Shown here in pieces: positions 54,316-61,974 of a DNA stretch of 64,000 bases (position 1 is the first letter of the stretch; each line of letters starts with the position of its first letter). Under the pieces are notes generated by a model. The model saw only the letters and a program-made list of their open reading frames with translations. It was not told where the DNA came from and did no database searches. This DNA is from a virus: the IMG/VR virus record IMGVR_UViG_3300024346_009569, positions 1 to 64,000 of that record. One strand, written 5' to 3'. The translations under genes were made by a program, and so were the position numbers.

Positions 54316-55461
54316 TTAATTTGATAATGGTGCTTTAATTCCTGAATGTGATTCATATCCGATTAGCTCAAAGCAATCTGGACGATATGATAATATTTTT
54401 TCACTAAATGTTTTTGGTCCTAATCGTTCTTTAACTAACTCGTGTTGGTACCAATTACGTTCAGTAATGTTTACTTTTGGTAATGAAAATGGCTTACGTA
54501 ATATTTGCATTTTAGCTTGTTCAATATGATTTTTATATAAATGAACATCACCTAAATTACCAATCAATTCATCAGGTATCATATTAACTTCTTTTGCTAT
54601 GATTTCTAATAATAAAGCATATGAAGCAATGTTAAATGGTAATCCTAAAAATGTATCTACTGAACGTTGATTCCACATTAAAGAGATTGCTTTAGTTGGA
54701 ATATTAACATCATCACAAGTTTTTTTAATTATTTCAAGTATTTTTTTACCAGATTTATAATTTTTTGCATTACTATTCAATAAACCACTATAACCTTTTT
54801 TTCCCAAAATAGATTGTCTTTCTCCTAAACTAAGCTCTCTTGTATACATTTGAAATCCATAATGACAAGGTGGTAAAACCATTTGGTCTAACTCTGCTAC
54901 ATTCCAAGCTGATACCATCAATCTTCTACTATCTGGATTAGTTCTAAGTGAATGAATTAATTGTAAGATTTGGTCATACCACAATGAACCTTTCTCATTA
55001 CCATTCATATCCATCCAACCTTGCCACTGTCTCCATTGCTTACCATAGATTGGTCCTAAATCACCTAATTTATAACCTGTTAAATCAGGAATAAAATGTG
55101 ATTGTTTGTTATTACTAAGTTTGATAGCTGAAATGAATTGTTCTTTTGACATTGGGTCTACACTATGTGTAACACATTGTGCTTCGTATCCTTTATAAGC
55201 ATCACCATCCCAAATGTGGCAATTGTAATCCAATAGGAATTTGATATTGGTATCACCACGTAAAAACCATAATAATTCAGTTACGATTGATTTCCACGCC
55301 ATCTTCTTTGTGGTTAGCAATGGAAATCCATCAGACATTTTATGACGAATCTGACGTCCAAATACGGATATAGTACCAGTACCTGTTCTATCAGATTTTT
55401 CTACTCCGTTGTCTAAAATGTCTTGTAATAATGCTTGATAATGTTTGTCTATATTATTCAT
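54316..55461 (-). CDS. thyA: Thymidylate synthase (long ThyA form)
   Basis: Makes dTMP from dUMP with methylene-tetrahydrofolate. DRTGTGTISVFGRQIRHKMS opens the protein, ELLWFLRGDTNIKFL follows, the catalytic Cys is in LPPCHYGFQMY near residue 196, and ISLMWNQRSVDTFLGLPFNI carries the dUMP-binding residues. At 381 residues it exceeds the 264 of E. coli; the main extra is about 50 residues after QMYTREL, a loop present in a long ThyA subgroup. Its start overlaps the bilin reductase stop by one base. Confidence 0.93.
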   Translation of the reverse strand: MNNIDKHYQALLQDILDNGVEKSDRTGTGTISVFGRQIRHKMSDGFPLLTTKKMAWKSIVTELLWFLRGDTNIKFLLDYNCHIWDGDAYKGYEAQCVTHSVDPMSKEQFISAIKLSNNKQSHFIPDLTGYKLGDLGPIYGKQWRQWQGWMDMNGNEKGSLWYDQILQLIHSLRTNPDSRRLMVSAWNVAELDQMVLPPCHYGFQMYTRELSLGERQSILGKKGYSGLLNSNAKNYKSGKKILEIIKKTCDDVNIPTKAISLMWNQRSVDTFLGLPFNIASYALLLEIIAKEVNMIPDELIGNLGDVHLYKNHIEQAKMQILRKPFSLPKVNITERNWYQHELVKERLGPKTFSEKILSYRPDCFELIGYESHSGIKAPLSN

Positions 55462-56078
55462 TATTGAATTTTTGGAAATAAAACTGTGTCCATAAAATAT
55501 TTAGCGCGTTCTTCACCTAATTTAGCTTTCAATACATTATATGTACGTTCATTTTTAGATTGTTGTTCGCAATAATAATTTTGTGCTTCAACTACTAATT
55601 TAGGGTCAGCAAATAGACCTACTGTTTCAGTATACGATTCAAATAAATCGGTTGCTTCACTACATAATCGAACCATTTCTTCAGTACCTGGTCTAATTGC
55701 TACTGCGTGTTCTGAAAATATATTATTAGCCCATTCAGGTAGTGGGTATGGTTTTTTAAATTCGTAATCAATAAATTTATCAGGTGAATACGTAACTGGG
55801 GATAAATCAATGAATGCAGCTAATGGTTTTTCATTGGTACATATAATATCAAATCCAAATATTGGATCCGCAAAATTCAATTGGGGGAATGCTGTAAAGT
55901 GTAGTACTTCTAATGCTCTATCACTATAGCGTTCAATATGAGCTATACGAAACGAATCAGAAACATATCGGGTGTTTTCCCACCCGAAGTCTTCTGTTTC
56001 AATTTCAAATCCATTATTTTCAATCAGAATACTTTTTAAAATATTAGCTGTTTGATCCAGTAGCGTTTTGTAACTCAT
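55461..56078 (-). CDS. Ferredoxin-dependent bilin reductase (PcyA/PebS/PcyX family)
   Basis: A 205-residue enzyme that would reduce biliverdin to a bilin such as phycocyanobilin or phycoerythrobilin using ferredoxin. RIAHIERYSDRALEVLHFTA, then FPQLNFADPIFGFDIIC and AFIDLSPV match the family core, giving Glu49, His60 and Asp77 at the places of PcyA Glu76, His88 and Asp105. The C-terminal YYCEQQSKNERTYNVLKAKL also fits. PebS has Asn in place of the His, so it is closer to PcyA/PcyX. Its gene overlaps the heme oxygenase gene by 35 bases. Confidence 0.88.
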   Translation of the reverse strand: MSYKTLLDQTANILKSILIENNGFEIETEDFGWENTRYVSDSFRIAHIERYSDRALEVLHFTAFPQLNFADPIFGFDIICTNEKPLAAFIDLSPVTYSPDKFIDYEFKKPYPLPEWANNIFSEHAVAIRPGTEEMVRLCSEATDLFESYTETVGLFADPKLVVEAQNYYCEQQSKNERTYNVLKAKLGEERAKYFMDTVLFPKIQ

Positions 56079-56559
56079 CTGCTATATTAATGATAAATTG
56101 AAATCCTTTATTTACTTCGTCTGCCCACTCGTCTTTTTGAGTTGCTCTAATAGATCCTACAGATACATGCATGTTTTCAAAATCATACATTTTACCTGAA
56201 CCTGGTACTTTGGTTTTCATCATTTGACCACCATAAGCTAATGCTAAATAATTTAAATAAACGTGTGGTAAAAGTTCTTCTTGAGTAAGTGATGATAAAT
56301 ATTCAGAATATTCAAATGCGGTTGGGAGATATTCTATTTCATCTGATTTTAATTCAAGTAAATCTTCTTTAACTTTATCAACACGAGCTAATGATGGGTG
56401 TGGAAGTTGTTTTGCTTCAATTGCTTCAAATATTATTAATTGTTGGTACAAATATTTTGCATATTCTTCTGTTGATAATTCACCACGAAACATTCGTTGG
56501 TTAAATTCCATTTTTTCTGCTTTACTGTGTAGTTCAGCTGTTGCTTCTCTTAATCCCAT
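56044..56559 (-). CDS. Heme oxygenase
   Basis: A 171-residue biliverdin-producing heme oxygenase. REATAELHSKAEKMEFNQRM gives the proximal His11, YLALAYGGQMMKTKVPGSG holds the distal-helix glycines 110-111, and FQFIINIADELQ is the final helix. It resembles the short cyanophage/plant-type HO. It opens heme, releasing iron, CO and biliverdin, the substrate of the reductase encoded next in the same transcript. Confidence 0.9.
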   Translation of the reverse strand: MGLREATAELHSKAEKMEFNQRMFRGELSTEEYAKYLYQQLIIFEAIEAKQLPHPSLARVDKVKEDLLELKSDEIEYLPTAFEYSEYLSSLTQEELLPHVYLNYLALAYGGQMMKTKVPGSGKMYDFENMHVSVGSIRATQKDEWADEVNKGFQFIINIADELQNATGSNS

Positions 56560-56561
56560 TT

Positions 56562-56939
56562 TTATAATTTTAAATTTTTAATATTTTCTTTTTCAAGTTC
56601 ATGTGTGTATCTTTCTCTCATTCCAACTATTCTATGAAAATCTTTATATGCTGTTGGATGATAATCTTTTAAATAAGATAATCCAATTTCATAGTCTAGC
56701 AGTACATCTTCATATCTATGTTCTCTAGAATCGAATCCATCTTCTAATATTTTAATATCGGATTGTAAATTACTAATTACATTTTGTAATGAATCAGCTT
56801 TACATTCTGTAATTGTTGGTTTTGAGGGTGTATCATCGGGTTTAATTACAGTCCAAAAAATTAATTGAAATAATGCAGCCCCTAAAATAAATGTTATTAT
56901 TGCTATTGTTTTACCTCCAAACTTGTGCGTATCTGCCAT
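56562..56939 (-). CDS. Single-pass membrane protein with coiled coil (125 aa)
   Basis: Residues 10-30 (TIAIITFILGAALFQLIFWT) form a membrane helix, then a coiled coil (SLQNVISNLQSDIKILEDGF) and a second helical part. This type II membrane layout recalls an i-spanin or a Rz-like protein, but no lipoprotein o-spanin partner is obvious nearby. It starts within the end of the 95-residue gene. Confidence 0.55.
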   Translation of the reverse strand: MADTHKFGGKTIAIITFILGAALFQLIFWTVIKPDDTPSKPTITECKADSLQNVISNLQSDIKILEDGFDSREHRYEDVLLDYEIGLSYLKDYHPTAYKDFHRIVGMRERYTHELEKENIKNLKL

Positions 56940-57198
56940 GTCTATATACTGTTTTTTGTTTTTTTACTCGTTGTGGTTTTAATGATCGGGTTATTCTATT
57001 ATCATCTTCAGGCGGCATCCGCCTATAATCTTCTTTAGTATCGAATGAATAACGGATATCACTGTCAGTAAGCCAAGTTTCATATGAGTGTGTATTATCA
57101 ACAGGAAAATCGATTATAACGTAGTATCTCTCGTTTTCTACACGTAATACACTACCAATACCTAAATCCGTAACTATGCGTTGTCCTACTTGATACAT
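56911..57198 (-). CDS. Small protein with SH3/Tudor-like start (95 aa)
   Basis: YQVGQRIVTDLGIGSVLRVE, then NERYYVIIDF, looks like an SH3/Tudor-type barrel as in KOW or CarD-like domains. The tail is very basic (QRVKKQKTVYRHGRYAQVWR), so it may bind nucleic acid. The fold is inferred from pattern only. Confidence 0.5.
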   Translation of the reverse strand: MYQVGQRIVTDLGIGSVLRVENERYYVIIDFPVDNTHSYETWLTDSDIRYSFDTKEDYRRMPPEDDNRITRSLKPQRVKKQKTVYRHGRYAQVWR

Positions 57199-57353
57199 TG
57201 CTTATTATGTTTTCCTTCTATTAATTCTTTTAACAATACAGCAAGTACCTTATCATCATTTGTATCTATAATATTCTTAATTAGAATACTTCCTTCATTC
57301 CACTCGTCGTTAGTCATAGTATACTTGAATATTTTTTCTTTCTTCTTAGCCAT
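57186..57353 (-). CDS. Hypothetical protein (55 aa)
   Basis: Reads MAKKKEKIFKYTMTNDEWNE and continues with an amphipathic helix (DDKVLAVLLKELIEGKHN). Basic N-terminus, AAGTTATG start context and a 13-base overlap with the next gene. No family is known. Confidence 0.6.
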   Translation of the reverse strand: MAKKKEKIFKYTMTNDEWNEGSILIKNIIDTNDDKVLAVLLKELIEGKHNKQCIK

Positions 57354-57356
57354 AAC

Positions 57357-57935
57357 TTAGTATAATATATTTCGTATTTTACTTTCTAATTGTCTTTGTT
57401 CAGCAAATGCTTCTATTTCCCAAGGTCTATCATTATATTTTGATTCAGACACCTCATACCCGGAAATAACCTTACCATCCCAAATAACTTCATTTTTATG
57501 TAATATTAGTTTTTGAGTAACATATTGTCGTAGATGTATTAATTCATGTGATAATACCTTAATAGATTCATCTCTGCCCATATCATCTAAGAATATAATA
57601 TATTGTCTGCCTCTGCCAAGTATATGTGCTTTTAAAGTACCTTCAGAATCGAACTGTTGTTTTACTTCATCGGTTATAGGTCGTATAGTAACTGCTATAC
57701 TATCCATACCCAACTCATCTAATCCAACATAAACAACTGAATCCAAGTAATTATCTTCAGTTCTATTCGCTACCATATTAGTGGTTTCTATATCGAACTG
57801 TTTAAATGTTTGTTCCTGATATATTCCAATATTCATTTTGAATTTTAATCCATCTAAGAATGACTTCCTAAATAGGATAAATCCGATAATGATTAATAGT
57901 ATAATTCCTATAATCCATTTTACTTTTGTTGTCAT
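57357..57935 (-). CDS. Membrane-anchored putative zinc metallopeptidase
   Basis: A 192-residue protein. Residues 5-22 (VKWIIGIILLIIIGFILF) anchor it in the membrane. The zincin motif is LSHELIHLRQY (HExxH) near residue 128, with a third-ligand candidate in PWEIEAFAEQ near 172. The active site would face the periplasm. Proteolysis of an envelope protein is likely; whether it serves lysis, exclusion or maturation cannot be told. Confidence 0.68.
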   Translation of the reverse strand: MTTKVKWIIGIILLIIIGFILFRKSFLDGLKFKMNIGIYQEQTFKQFDIETTNMVANRTEDNYLDSVVYVGLDELGMDSIAVTIRPITDEVKQQFDSEGTLKAHILGRGRQYIIFLDDMGRDESIKVLSHELIHLRQYVTQKLILHKNEVIWDGKVISGYEVSESKYNDRPWEIEAFAEQRQLESKIRNILY

Positions 57936-57938
57936 AAC

Positions 57939-58163
57939 TTATGATAGTAATTGGTCTAAATCGATATTATATTCATTCATCATTTGAATGAATTTCTCTC
58001 TATATTCATATGCTCCTTCATTACCACCATGTTTGTATTCTGATCGTAAATGCTGGTCATATTTCCACATCATCAATACTAAATCCAATGACATTACAGC
58101 TCTTAAATGTGCTTGTTTATCTTCTGGATCGTTTAAATCGTATGTTAGTGTTGCTGTTGCCAT
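57939..58163 (-). CDS. Hypothetical protein (74 aa)
   Basis: A helical protein, DLNDPEDKQAHLRAVMSLDL followed by VLMMWKYDQHLR, a pattern I have met in small phage and Bacteroidetes proteins without function. It begins in the AAAAGTTATG context 18 bases after a promoter motif. Confidence 0.6.
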   Translation of the reverse strand: MATATLTYDLNDPEDKQAHLRAVMSLDLVLMMWKYDQHLRSEYKHGGNEGAYEYREKFIQMMNEYNIDLDQLLS

Positions 58164-58180
58164 AACTTTTATTTTATACT

Positions 58181-58197
58181 TAAATGTAATCAGGAAA
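58181..58197 (-). promoter_or_regulatory. Phage promoter motif P16
   Basis: The minus strand reads TTTCCTGATTACATTTA, 18 bases ahead of the 74-residue gene and fused to the hairpin at 58197-58216. Confidence 0.65.
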
Positions 58198-58216
58198 AGG
58201 TCGAATTAACGACCTT
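58197..58216 (-). terminator. Terminator after the basic 45-aa gene
   Basis: AAGGTCG and CGACCTT form a perfect 7-bp stem with a 6-base loop that contains the stop codon of the 45-residue gene, followed by TTCC on the minus strand. It runs straight into promoter P16. Confidence 0.7.
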
Positions 58217-58343
58217 GTCCACGATATCTTTTAACGTAATTTTTAGATTGCTTAGCAAATGATTGTTTTGTTTTTGAATGACGAAACAATGTTTTCTTTT
58301 TGATTTCAATCTTGCGAGATTCCGCTGCTTTAGCTTTTGCCAT
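58206..58343 (-). CDS. Highly basic small protein (45 aa)
   Basis: MAKAKAAESRKIEIKKKTLF, then HSKTKQSFAKQSKNYVKRYR and more. Over a third of the residues are Lys or Arg, so it probably binds DNA or RNA. It has a promoter-like palindrome upstream and a terminator at its stop, making it a single-gene unit. Confidence 0.6.
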   Translation of the reverse strand: MAKAKAAESRKIEIKKKTLFRHSKTKQSFAKQSKNYVKRYRGQGR

Positions 58344-58360
58344 GTTATAACAAGTTAAGG

Positions 58361-58382
58361 GTTTAGTATAAATATACTAAAC
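58361..58382. promoter_or_regulatory. Perfect palindrome with class-II promoter core
   Basis: GTTTAGTATA and TATACTAAAC form a perfect 10-bp inverted repeat with a 2-base centre. It contains TATATTTATA and lies between queE, whose stop it covers, and the basic 45-residue gene. It could be an operator, a terminator hairpin or both. Confidence 0.5.
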
Positions 58383-59150
58383 TTCCCTCTTGTCACCGTA
58401 TGCAATGATGTGATCTCGTCCTGAAAAATTATATGAATGTGCTGTACAGTAATCTAATACTATTGGGTACATTTTAATTAATTCTTCACGAGTATCGCCA
58501 GCAGGCATAATCCATGTTTTGTGTTTTGGTATATTAAAGCGTTTTCTGAATGCCTCAATCTCATACATTAATTCAGATGTACCATCCCATACTGGTTTAA
58601 AATGGTAGTTCTTATGGTATGCTAATAATTGACGAATTGCATCATATTTTTCTCTATACTTATTATGTTGATCAATCATTTTCTGATCTACAATTTTACC
58701 TTGTGGTGTTTCAACACCAATTACTGGGATTGAATTAGAGAATTTTGGTGATAATGAAATAACATCAATACGATGATCTGTAATTAATGGATGTGATCCT
58801 TCGGTTTCAATAGTTACAATACCTTTCTTATCATGTAGTGCTTTAAATAAATTAATGATTTCATTACACATTTCAGGATGCATTGTAGGCGAACCACCAG
58901 TCAGCATCAAATGATTAATATCCCAATTGTCAGAAAAGAACTGCTTAATATCAGTTAATGTATATTTACCTTTTTCTGGATGGATTGATGTATACCATGA
59001 ATCACACCATCCACCTTCACCAAAGTAACACCTATGAGTACATCCTGTAGTACGTACAATGATATGTGGTTTACCAGCTAATGATCCTTCGGTTTGAACG
59101 CAACGATATACTTCTAATATAGGTTGTGTTTTAGTATAATCTAGTGCCAT
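58377..59150 (-). CDS. queE: 7-carboxy-7-deazaguanine synthase (QueE)
   Basis: A 257-residue radical-SAM enzyme that contracts 6-carboxytetrahydropterin to 7-carboxy-7-deazaguanine. IIVRTTGCTHRCYFGEGGWC carries the [4Fe-4S] Cys, spaced C-x3-C-x7-C instead of the usual C-x3-C-x2-C, so there is an insertion between the second and third Cys. LMLTGGSPTMHPE and VTIETEGSHPL are the SAM and substrate strands. It sits with queC and queD. Confidence 0.88.
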   Translation of the reverse strand: MALDYTKTQPILEVYRCVQTEGSLAGKPHIIVRTTGCTHRCYFGEGGWCDSWYTSIHPEKGKYTLTDIKQFFSDNWDINHLMLTGGSPTMHPEMCNEIINLFKALHDKKGIVTIETEGSHPLITDHRIDVISLSPKFSNSIPVIGVETPQGKIVDQKMIDQHNKYREKYDAIRQLLAYHKNYHFKPVWDGTSELMYEIEAFRKRFNIPKHKTWIMPAGDTREELIKMYPIVLDYCTAHSYNFSGRDHIIAYGDKREV

Positions 59151-59364
59151 CTTGTTTTTCTTTTAATTTTAAACGTTTAGCTAATTTTTTATCTACAACT
59201 ACTTCTGCATTAACATCTACCTCAACGGTTTTCTTATTTGCATCGCGTACTTTAATTTTCCATTCGGCTTTAGGAGCAAATGTCCATCCATGTACTTTTA
59301 CTTTGTTATCAGCATCTACATCTGATACTCTACGGATTTCACCGTCTTTTTTAATACATTTCAT
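59131..59364 (-). CDS. Small basic hypothetical protein (77 aa)
   Basis: Mostly short strands (EIRRVSDVDADNKVKVHGWT, WKIKVRDANKKTVEVDVNAE) and a basic end. It overlaps the queE start by 20 bases and the 46-residue gene by four, so it lies inside the queuosine-type operon. It might be a regulator or a structural accessory; nothing specific is known. Confidence 0.55.
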   Translation of the reverse strand: MKCIKKDGEIRRVSDVDADNKVKVHGWTFAPKAEWKIKVRDANKKTVEVDVNAEVVVDKKLAKRLKLKEKQDGTRLY

Positions 59365-59501
59365 ATTTTGAATTTTAATTTAATTAATTGTTGAATGTAA
59401 GTAAGAAAATTCACATCACCAGCGAGTACAGATAAAATGTTAGGGTGTGCATCGCCGCACACTCCTAACAAATGACTAATAACATGTCTAATTTCCTCCA
59501 T
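59361..59501 (-). CDS. Small protein coupled to queC (46 aa)
   Basis: Started at MEEIRHVISHLLGVCGDAHP, whose ATG overlaps the queC stop (TAATG); its own stop overlaps the next ATG (ATGA). Coupling at both ends supports it as real although a promoter motif lies within it. The single Cys and two or three His could bind a metal. No family is recognised. Confidence 0.55.
   Translation of the reverse strand: MEEIRHVISHLLGVCGDAHPNILSVLAGDVNFLTYIQQLIKLKFKI
59392..59408 (-). promoter_or_regulatory. Phage promoter motif P17 inside the que operon
   Basis: The minus strand reads TTTCTTACTTACATTCA, 28 bases ahead of the 77-residue gene and within the coding part of the 46-residue gene, so it could give a shorter transcript with queE. 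Confidence 0.5.
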
Positions 59502-60421
59502 TATTTGGCGTATTCTGCTAATACTTGTTCTACTGCTGCTTTGGCAACTTCCCAACTAACTGGACCATTCTCATCGGCATAATTTACTGGATCAGGACGT
59601 CCTAATCGAATAAATGCTTCGATACGTTCAACTGATGCTGCTGATTTATAATCTGAATACCATGTTCCAACTTCGGTTAATGCTGTAACTTTACCTGTTA
59701 TTTGATCTGTATGAGACATTGCAGCAATGAATATTGGCTTGTATGATGTATTAGTACGTTTGTATACTTGATTAAAATCTAAACCTAATTTTTCACAACA
59801 TGCTAATCCGTCTTCCAAAATAGTAAATTTATTACCTTCCAAATATGGAGTATAATGGTATACTAATTCAGAATCCCAATTACCAATTTTAAATGCTTCC
59901 ATATCGGCATCACGGAATTCTTGACGGCAATCAGGATAAATAGCATGATCACCAGCGTGAATACCCATCGCAATCGCTACTTCTTGCTTATCTCCTTTAG
60001 TTGCAATCGATAATGCCGCTGCTTGAATTAATGAAGCGAATATTTTATTACGATTTGGTACAACAGTTTCTTTCATGTTGTCTTGCTCGTAATGTCCTTC
60101 AGGTACATCATCTCCTCCTGTAACTAATGCTGAATGTAGTAGATTCTGTAATCCATCTAATTTAATAATTTGATGTTTTATTAATGGAAAATTTTCACCA
60201 GTTACTGTAATTGTTCCTAATTGATCTTGTTCTGTTTTTTGAGAGCATCCATTTAGATATTCAACTAATGATTTAGCACGATCTAATTCAACGTGGTGTT
60301 TTTGACCATAATCAAATCCTAATGCTGTAACTTCATAGCCGTTAGCAAGTAGATGAAGTAATAATGTGGAGGAATCCATTCCTCCGGATAATGATAAAAC
60401 TGCTTTTTTTGTACTAGACAT
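59501..60421 (-). CDS. queC: 7-cyano-7-deazaguanine synthase (QueC)
   Basis: A 306-residue ATP-dependent enzyme that makes preQ0 from 7-carboxy-7-deazaguanine and ammonia. The P-loop is LSLSGGMDSST (residues 9-19), with FDYGQKHHVELDRAK and VVPNRNKIFASLIQAAAL following. The usual zinc site CGxCxxC before the late R-x-x-AF stretch is absent: here it reads YKSAASVERIEAF. The fold and the catalytic P-loop look intact, so the enzyme may work without zinc or be a divergent amidotransferase. Confidence 0.9.
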   Translation of the reverse strand: MSSTKKAVLSLSGGMDSSTLLLHLLANGYEVTALGFDYGQKHHVELDRAKSLVEYLNGCSQKTEQDQLGTITVTGENFPLIKHQIIKLDGLQNLLHSALVTGGDDVPEGHYEQDNMKETVVPNRNKIFASLIQAAALSIATKGDKQEVAIAMGIHAGDHAIYPDCRQEFRDADMEAFKIGNWDSELVYHYTPYLEGNKFTILEDGLACCEKLGLDFNQVYKRTNTSYKPIFIAAMSHTDQITGKVTALTEVGTWYSDYKSAASVERIEAFIRLGRPDPVNYADENGPVSWEVAKAAVEQVLAEYAK

Positions 60422-60458
60422 AAAATTATAAAATATAAGATTGGAACGTATTGTTTTA

Positions 60459-60662
60459 TTAATCGATTAGTCCCGATAACCGACGTACTGTAAAAAATTC
60501 ATCTAATAATGTTTGCTCATATAATAATACTTTTCCAGTATACCGTGGATTAGCTACTTCACGAGTTTCAATTTTAGCTTTTTTAGATGTAGCATATGCT
60601 GCTACTTCAGCTCCTAATTCTTTACCAGCTGCGTGACCTAAATAATCAAATAATGATACCAT
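60459..60662 (-). CDS. Hypothetical protein (67 aa)
   Basis: MVSLFDYLGHAAGKELGAEV, then AAYATSKKAKIETREVANPR and a helical end. It has its own promoter motif 23 bases upstream and AAAAGTTATG at the start. It may be an accessory of the neighbouring que genes, but no family is recognised. Confidence 0.55.
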   Translation of the reverse strand: MVSLFDYLGHAAGKELGAEVAAYATSKKAKIETREVANPRYTGKVLLYEQTLLDEFFTVRRLSGLID

Positions 60663-60684
60663 AACTTTTATTTTGTTTATACTA

Positions 60685-60701
60685 TAAATTTAATTAAGAA
60701 A
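60685..60701 (-). promoter_or_regulatory. Phage promoter motif P18
   Basis: The minus strand reads TTTCTTAATTAAATTTA, 23 bases ahead of the 67-residue gene and next to the queD stop. Confidence 0.6.
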
Positions 60702-61181
60702 TTAAATAGGCATGTATTCCTCTTCGTATGAAGCTGAATTACGGCCATTTTCGAATACTTCTACTTTAGCTACTCTAACTCTGTAATGTGTTTCGTCTTG
60801 AACGAATTCATTAATCTTTTGAAATAGATATTCAGCAAAACGTTCAGCGCCAACGTAAGGTAAAATACGTAACTGGATAATTCCATCATCAGCCATTTGT
60901 TTGAATTGCTCTAAATATGGATCGTCTTCAGCAATGATTGTAGTGTGATCTAATAAATAATCGAACCATTGTTTTGGATTCATACCATCAATATTTCCAT
61001 TAGCGCGTTTCATACCACCAAAATCCCATACCCAATTTTTCTCATCTAAATCTCCTTCAAAATCTACTTTAAAGGATATAGCGTACCCATGTAAGAACCT
61101 ACAGTGGGTTCCTTCTGCTCTCCATTGACGAAATACGGTGGAGAATCCATCAAATAATTTTGATGATTTGAATGTAATCAT
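60702..61181 (-). CDS. queD: 6-carboxytetrahydropterin synthase-like protein (QueD)
   Basis: A 159-residue QueD/PTPS fold enzyme that would turn dihydroneopterin triphosphate into 6-carboxytetrahydropterin. The catalytic Cys is in THCRFLHGYAISFKVDF, the Asp/His pair in YLLDHTTII and the Glu in GAERFAEYL. Two of three zinc ligands differ from the family: HGH is HGY, and the N-terminal FSxxH reads FSTVF. Either zinc is held otherwise or the reaction differs. It overlaps the TGT-like gene by four bases. Confidence 0.82.
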   Translation of the reverse strand: MITFKSSKLFDGFSTVFRQWRAEGTHCRFLHGYAISFKVDFEGDLDEKNWVWDFGGMKRANGNIDGMNPKQWFDYLLDHTTIIAEDDPYLEQFKQMADDGIIQLRILPYVGAERFAEYLFQKINEFVQDETHYRVRVAKVEVFENGRNSASYEEEYMPI

Positions 61182-61972
61182 GATAATAGTGTTCTAAAAT
61201 GTTTAACGTTATATAATACATCAGAAATTTGTTGATCCGATAATCTCTGATCAAAGTATGTTTCTAATTTTTCTTTTGGTTTATCTAACAATACTTCATC
61301 TGGGTATTTACCGTGTTTTAAACCATAAATAACTGGGTTAGATGTATCGATTGTTTTGATGAATGAATATTCTTTACCTTTATAATTAGAGAATTCATTA
61401 GGTAATGTAGCACCTAATAAGTGATGATGAATTGTTTTATTAAATCCATTTAATGATGGAAGCATATTAACGAATTTAATACGTCCCGTCATTAAACTTA
61501 ATAACTCGTTTTGATGCTTATATAATTCCTTAAAATAAACCCCAGCATGATTTAATGCAATGTGGGTGTAACCTAACTCAACGAATTTACTATATGTAAG
61601 CATCGCATCAGATACAGTTTTTGCTTGTACTACTGCCATTAGATTAGTTGTAGATGGGATTTTATCTACATAATAATCAATCCATTTTTTAGCGTTTTTA
61701 ACTGTTGTTTGGGGGTCATTCCATGCATCAGGAACAATGAATATACTTGGCTTAATATCATTGATTTTCTCGAGTAAATCTTCGATTGTATGCGATACTC
61801 CTTCAAATAAACCATTGTCCATGATGATTAAATCTCCACGTTCAGATGCGCTTTTAAAGAATTGATAGTACTGTTTATTTTCTAATAAGTGAGGTAAACA
61901 ATAATGATAGTCATTAAATTTTAATGACTCATCTAATAGATCTAACGGTACTTCGTGGGAAACCAATGCCAT
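61178..61972 (-). CDS. TGT-like protein, candidate DpdA (7-deazaguanine transferase)
   Basis: A 264-residue TIM-barrel-type protein with tRNA-guanine transglycosylase character: LIIMDNGLFEG near residue 48 (place of the base-binding Asp), FIVPDAWNDP, LMAVVQAKTVSDAMLTYSKF, GYTHIALN, KFVNMLPSLNGFNKTIHHHL and IKTIDTSNPVIYGLKHG (place of the nucleophile region). Phage DpdA proteins are TGT relatives that exchange guanine for preQ0 in DNA. Position beside queD, queC and queE favours this over tRNA work. Confidence 0.68.
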   Translation of the reverse strand: MALVSHEVPLDLLDESLKFNDYHYCLPHLLENKQYYQFFKSASERGDLIIMDNGLFEGVSHTIEDLLEKINDIKPSIFIVPDAWNDPQTTVKNAKKWIDYYVDKIPSTTNLMAVVQAKTVSDAMLTYSKFVELGYTHIALNHAGVYFKELYKHQNELLSLMTGRIKFVNMLPSLNGFNKTIHHHLLGATLPNEFSNYKGKEYSFIKTIDTSNPVIYGLKHGKYPDEVLLDKPKEKLETYFDQRLSDQQISDVLYNVKHFRTLLS

Positions 61973-61974
61973 AA

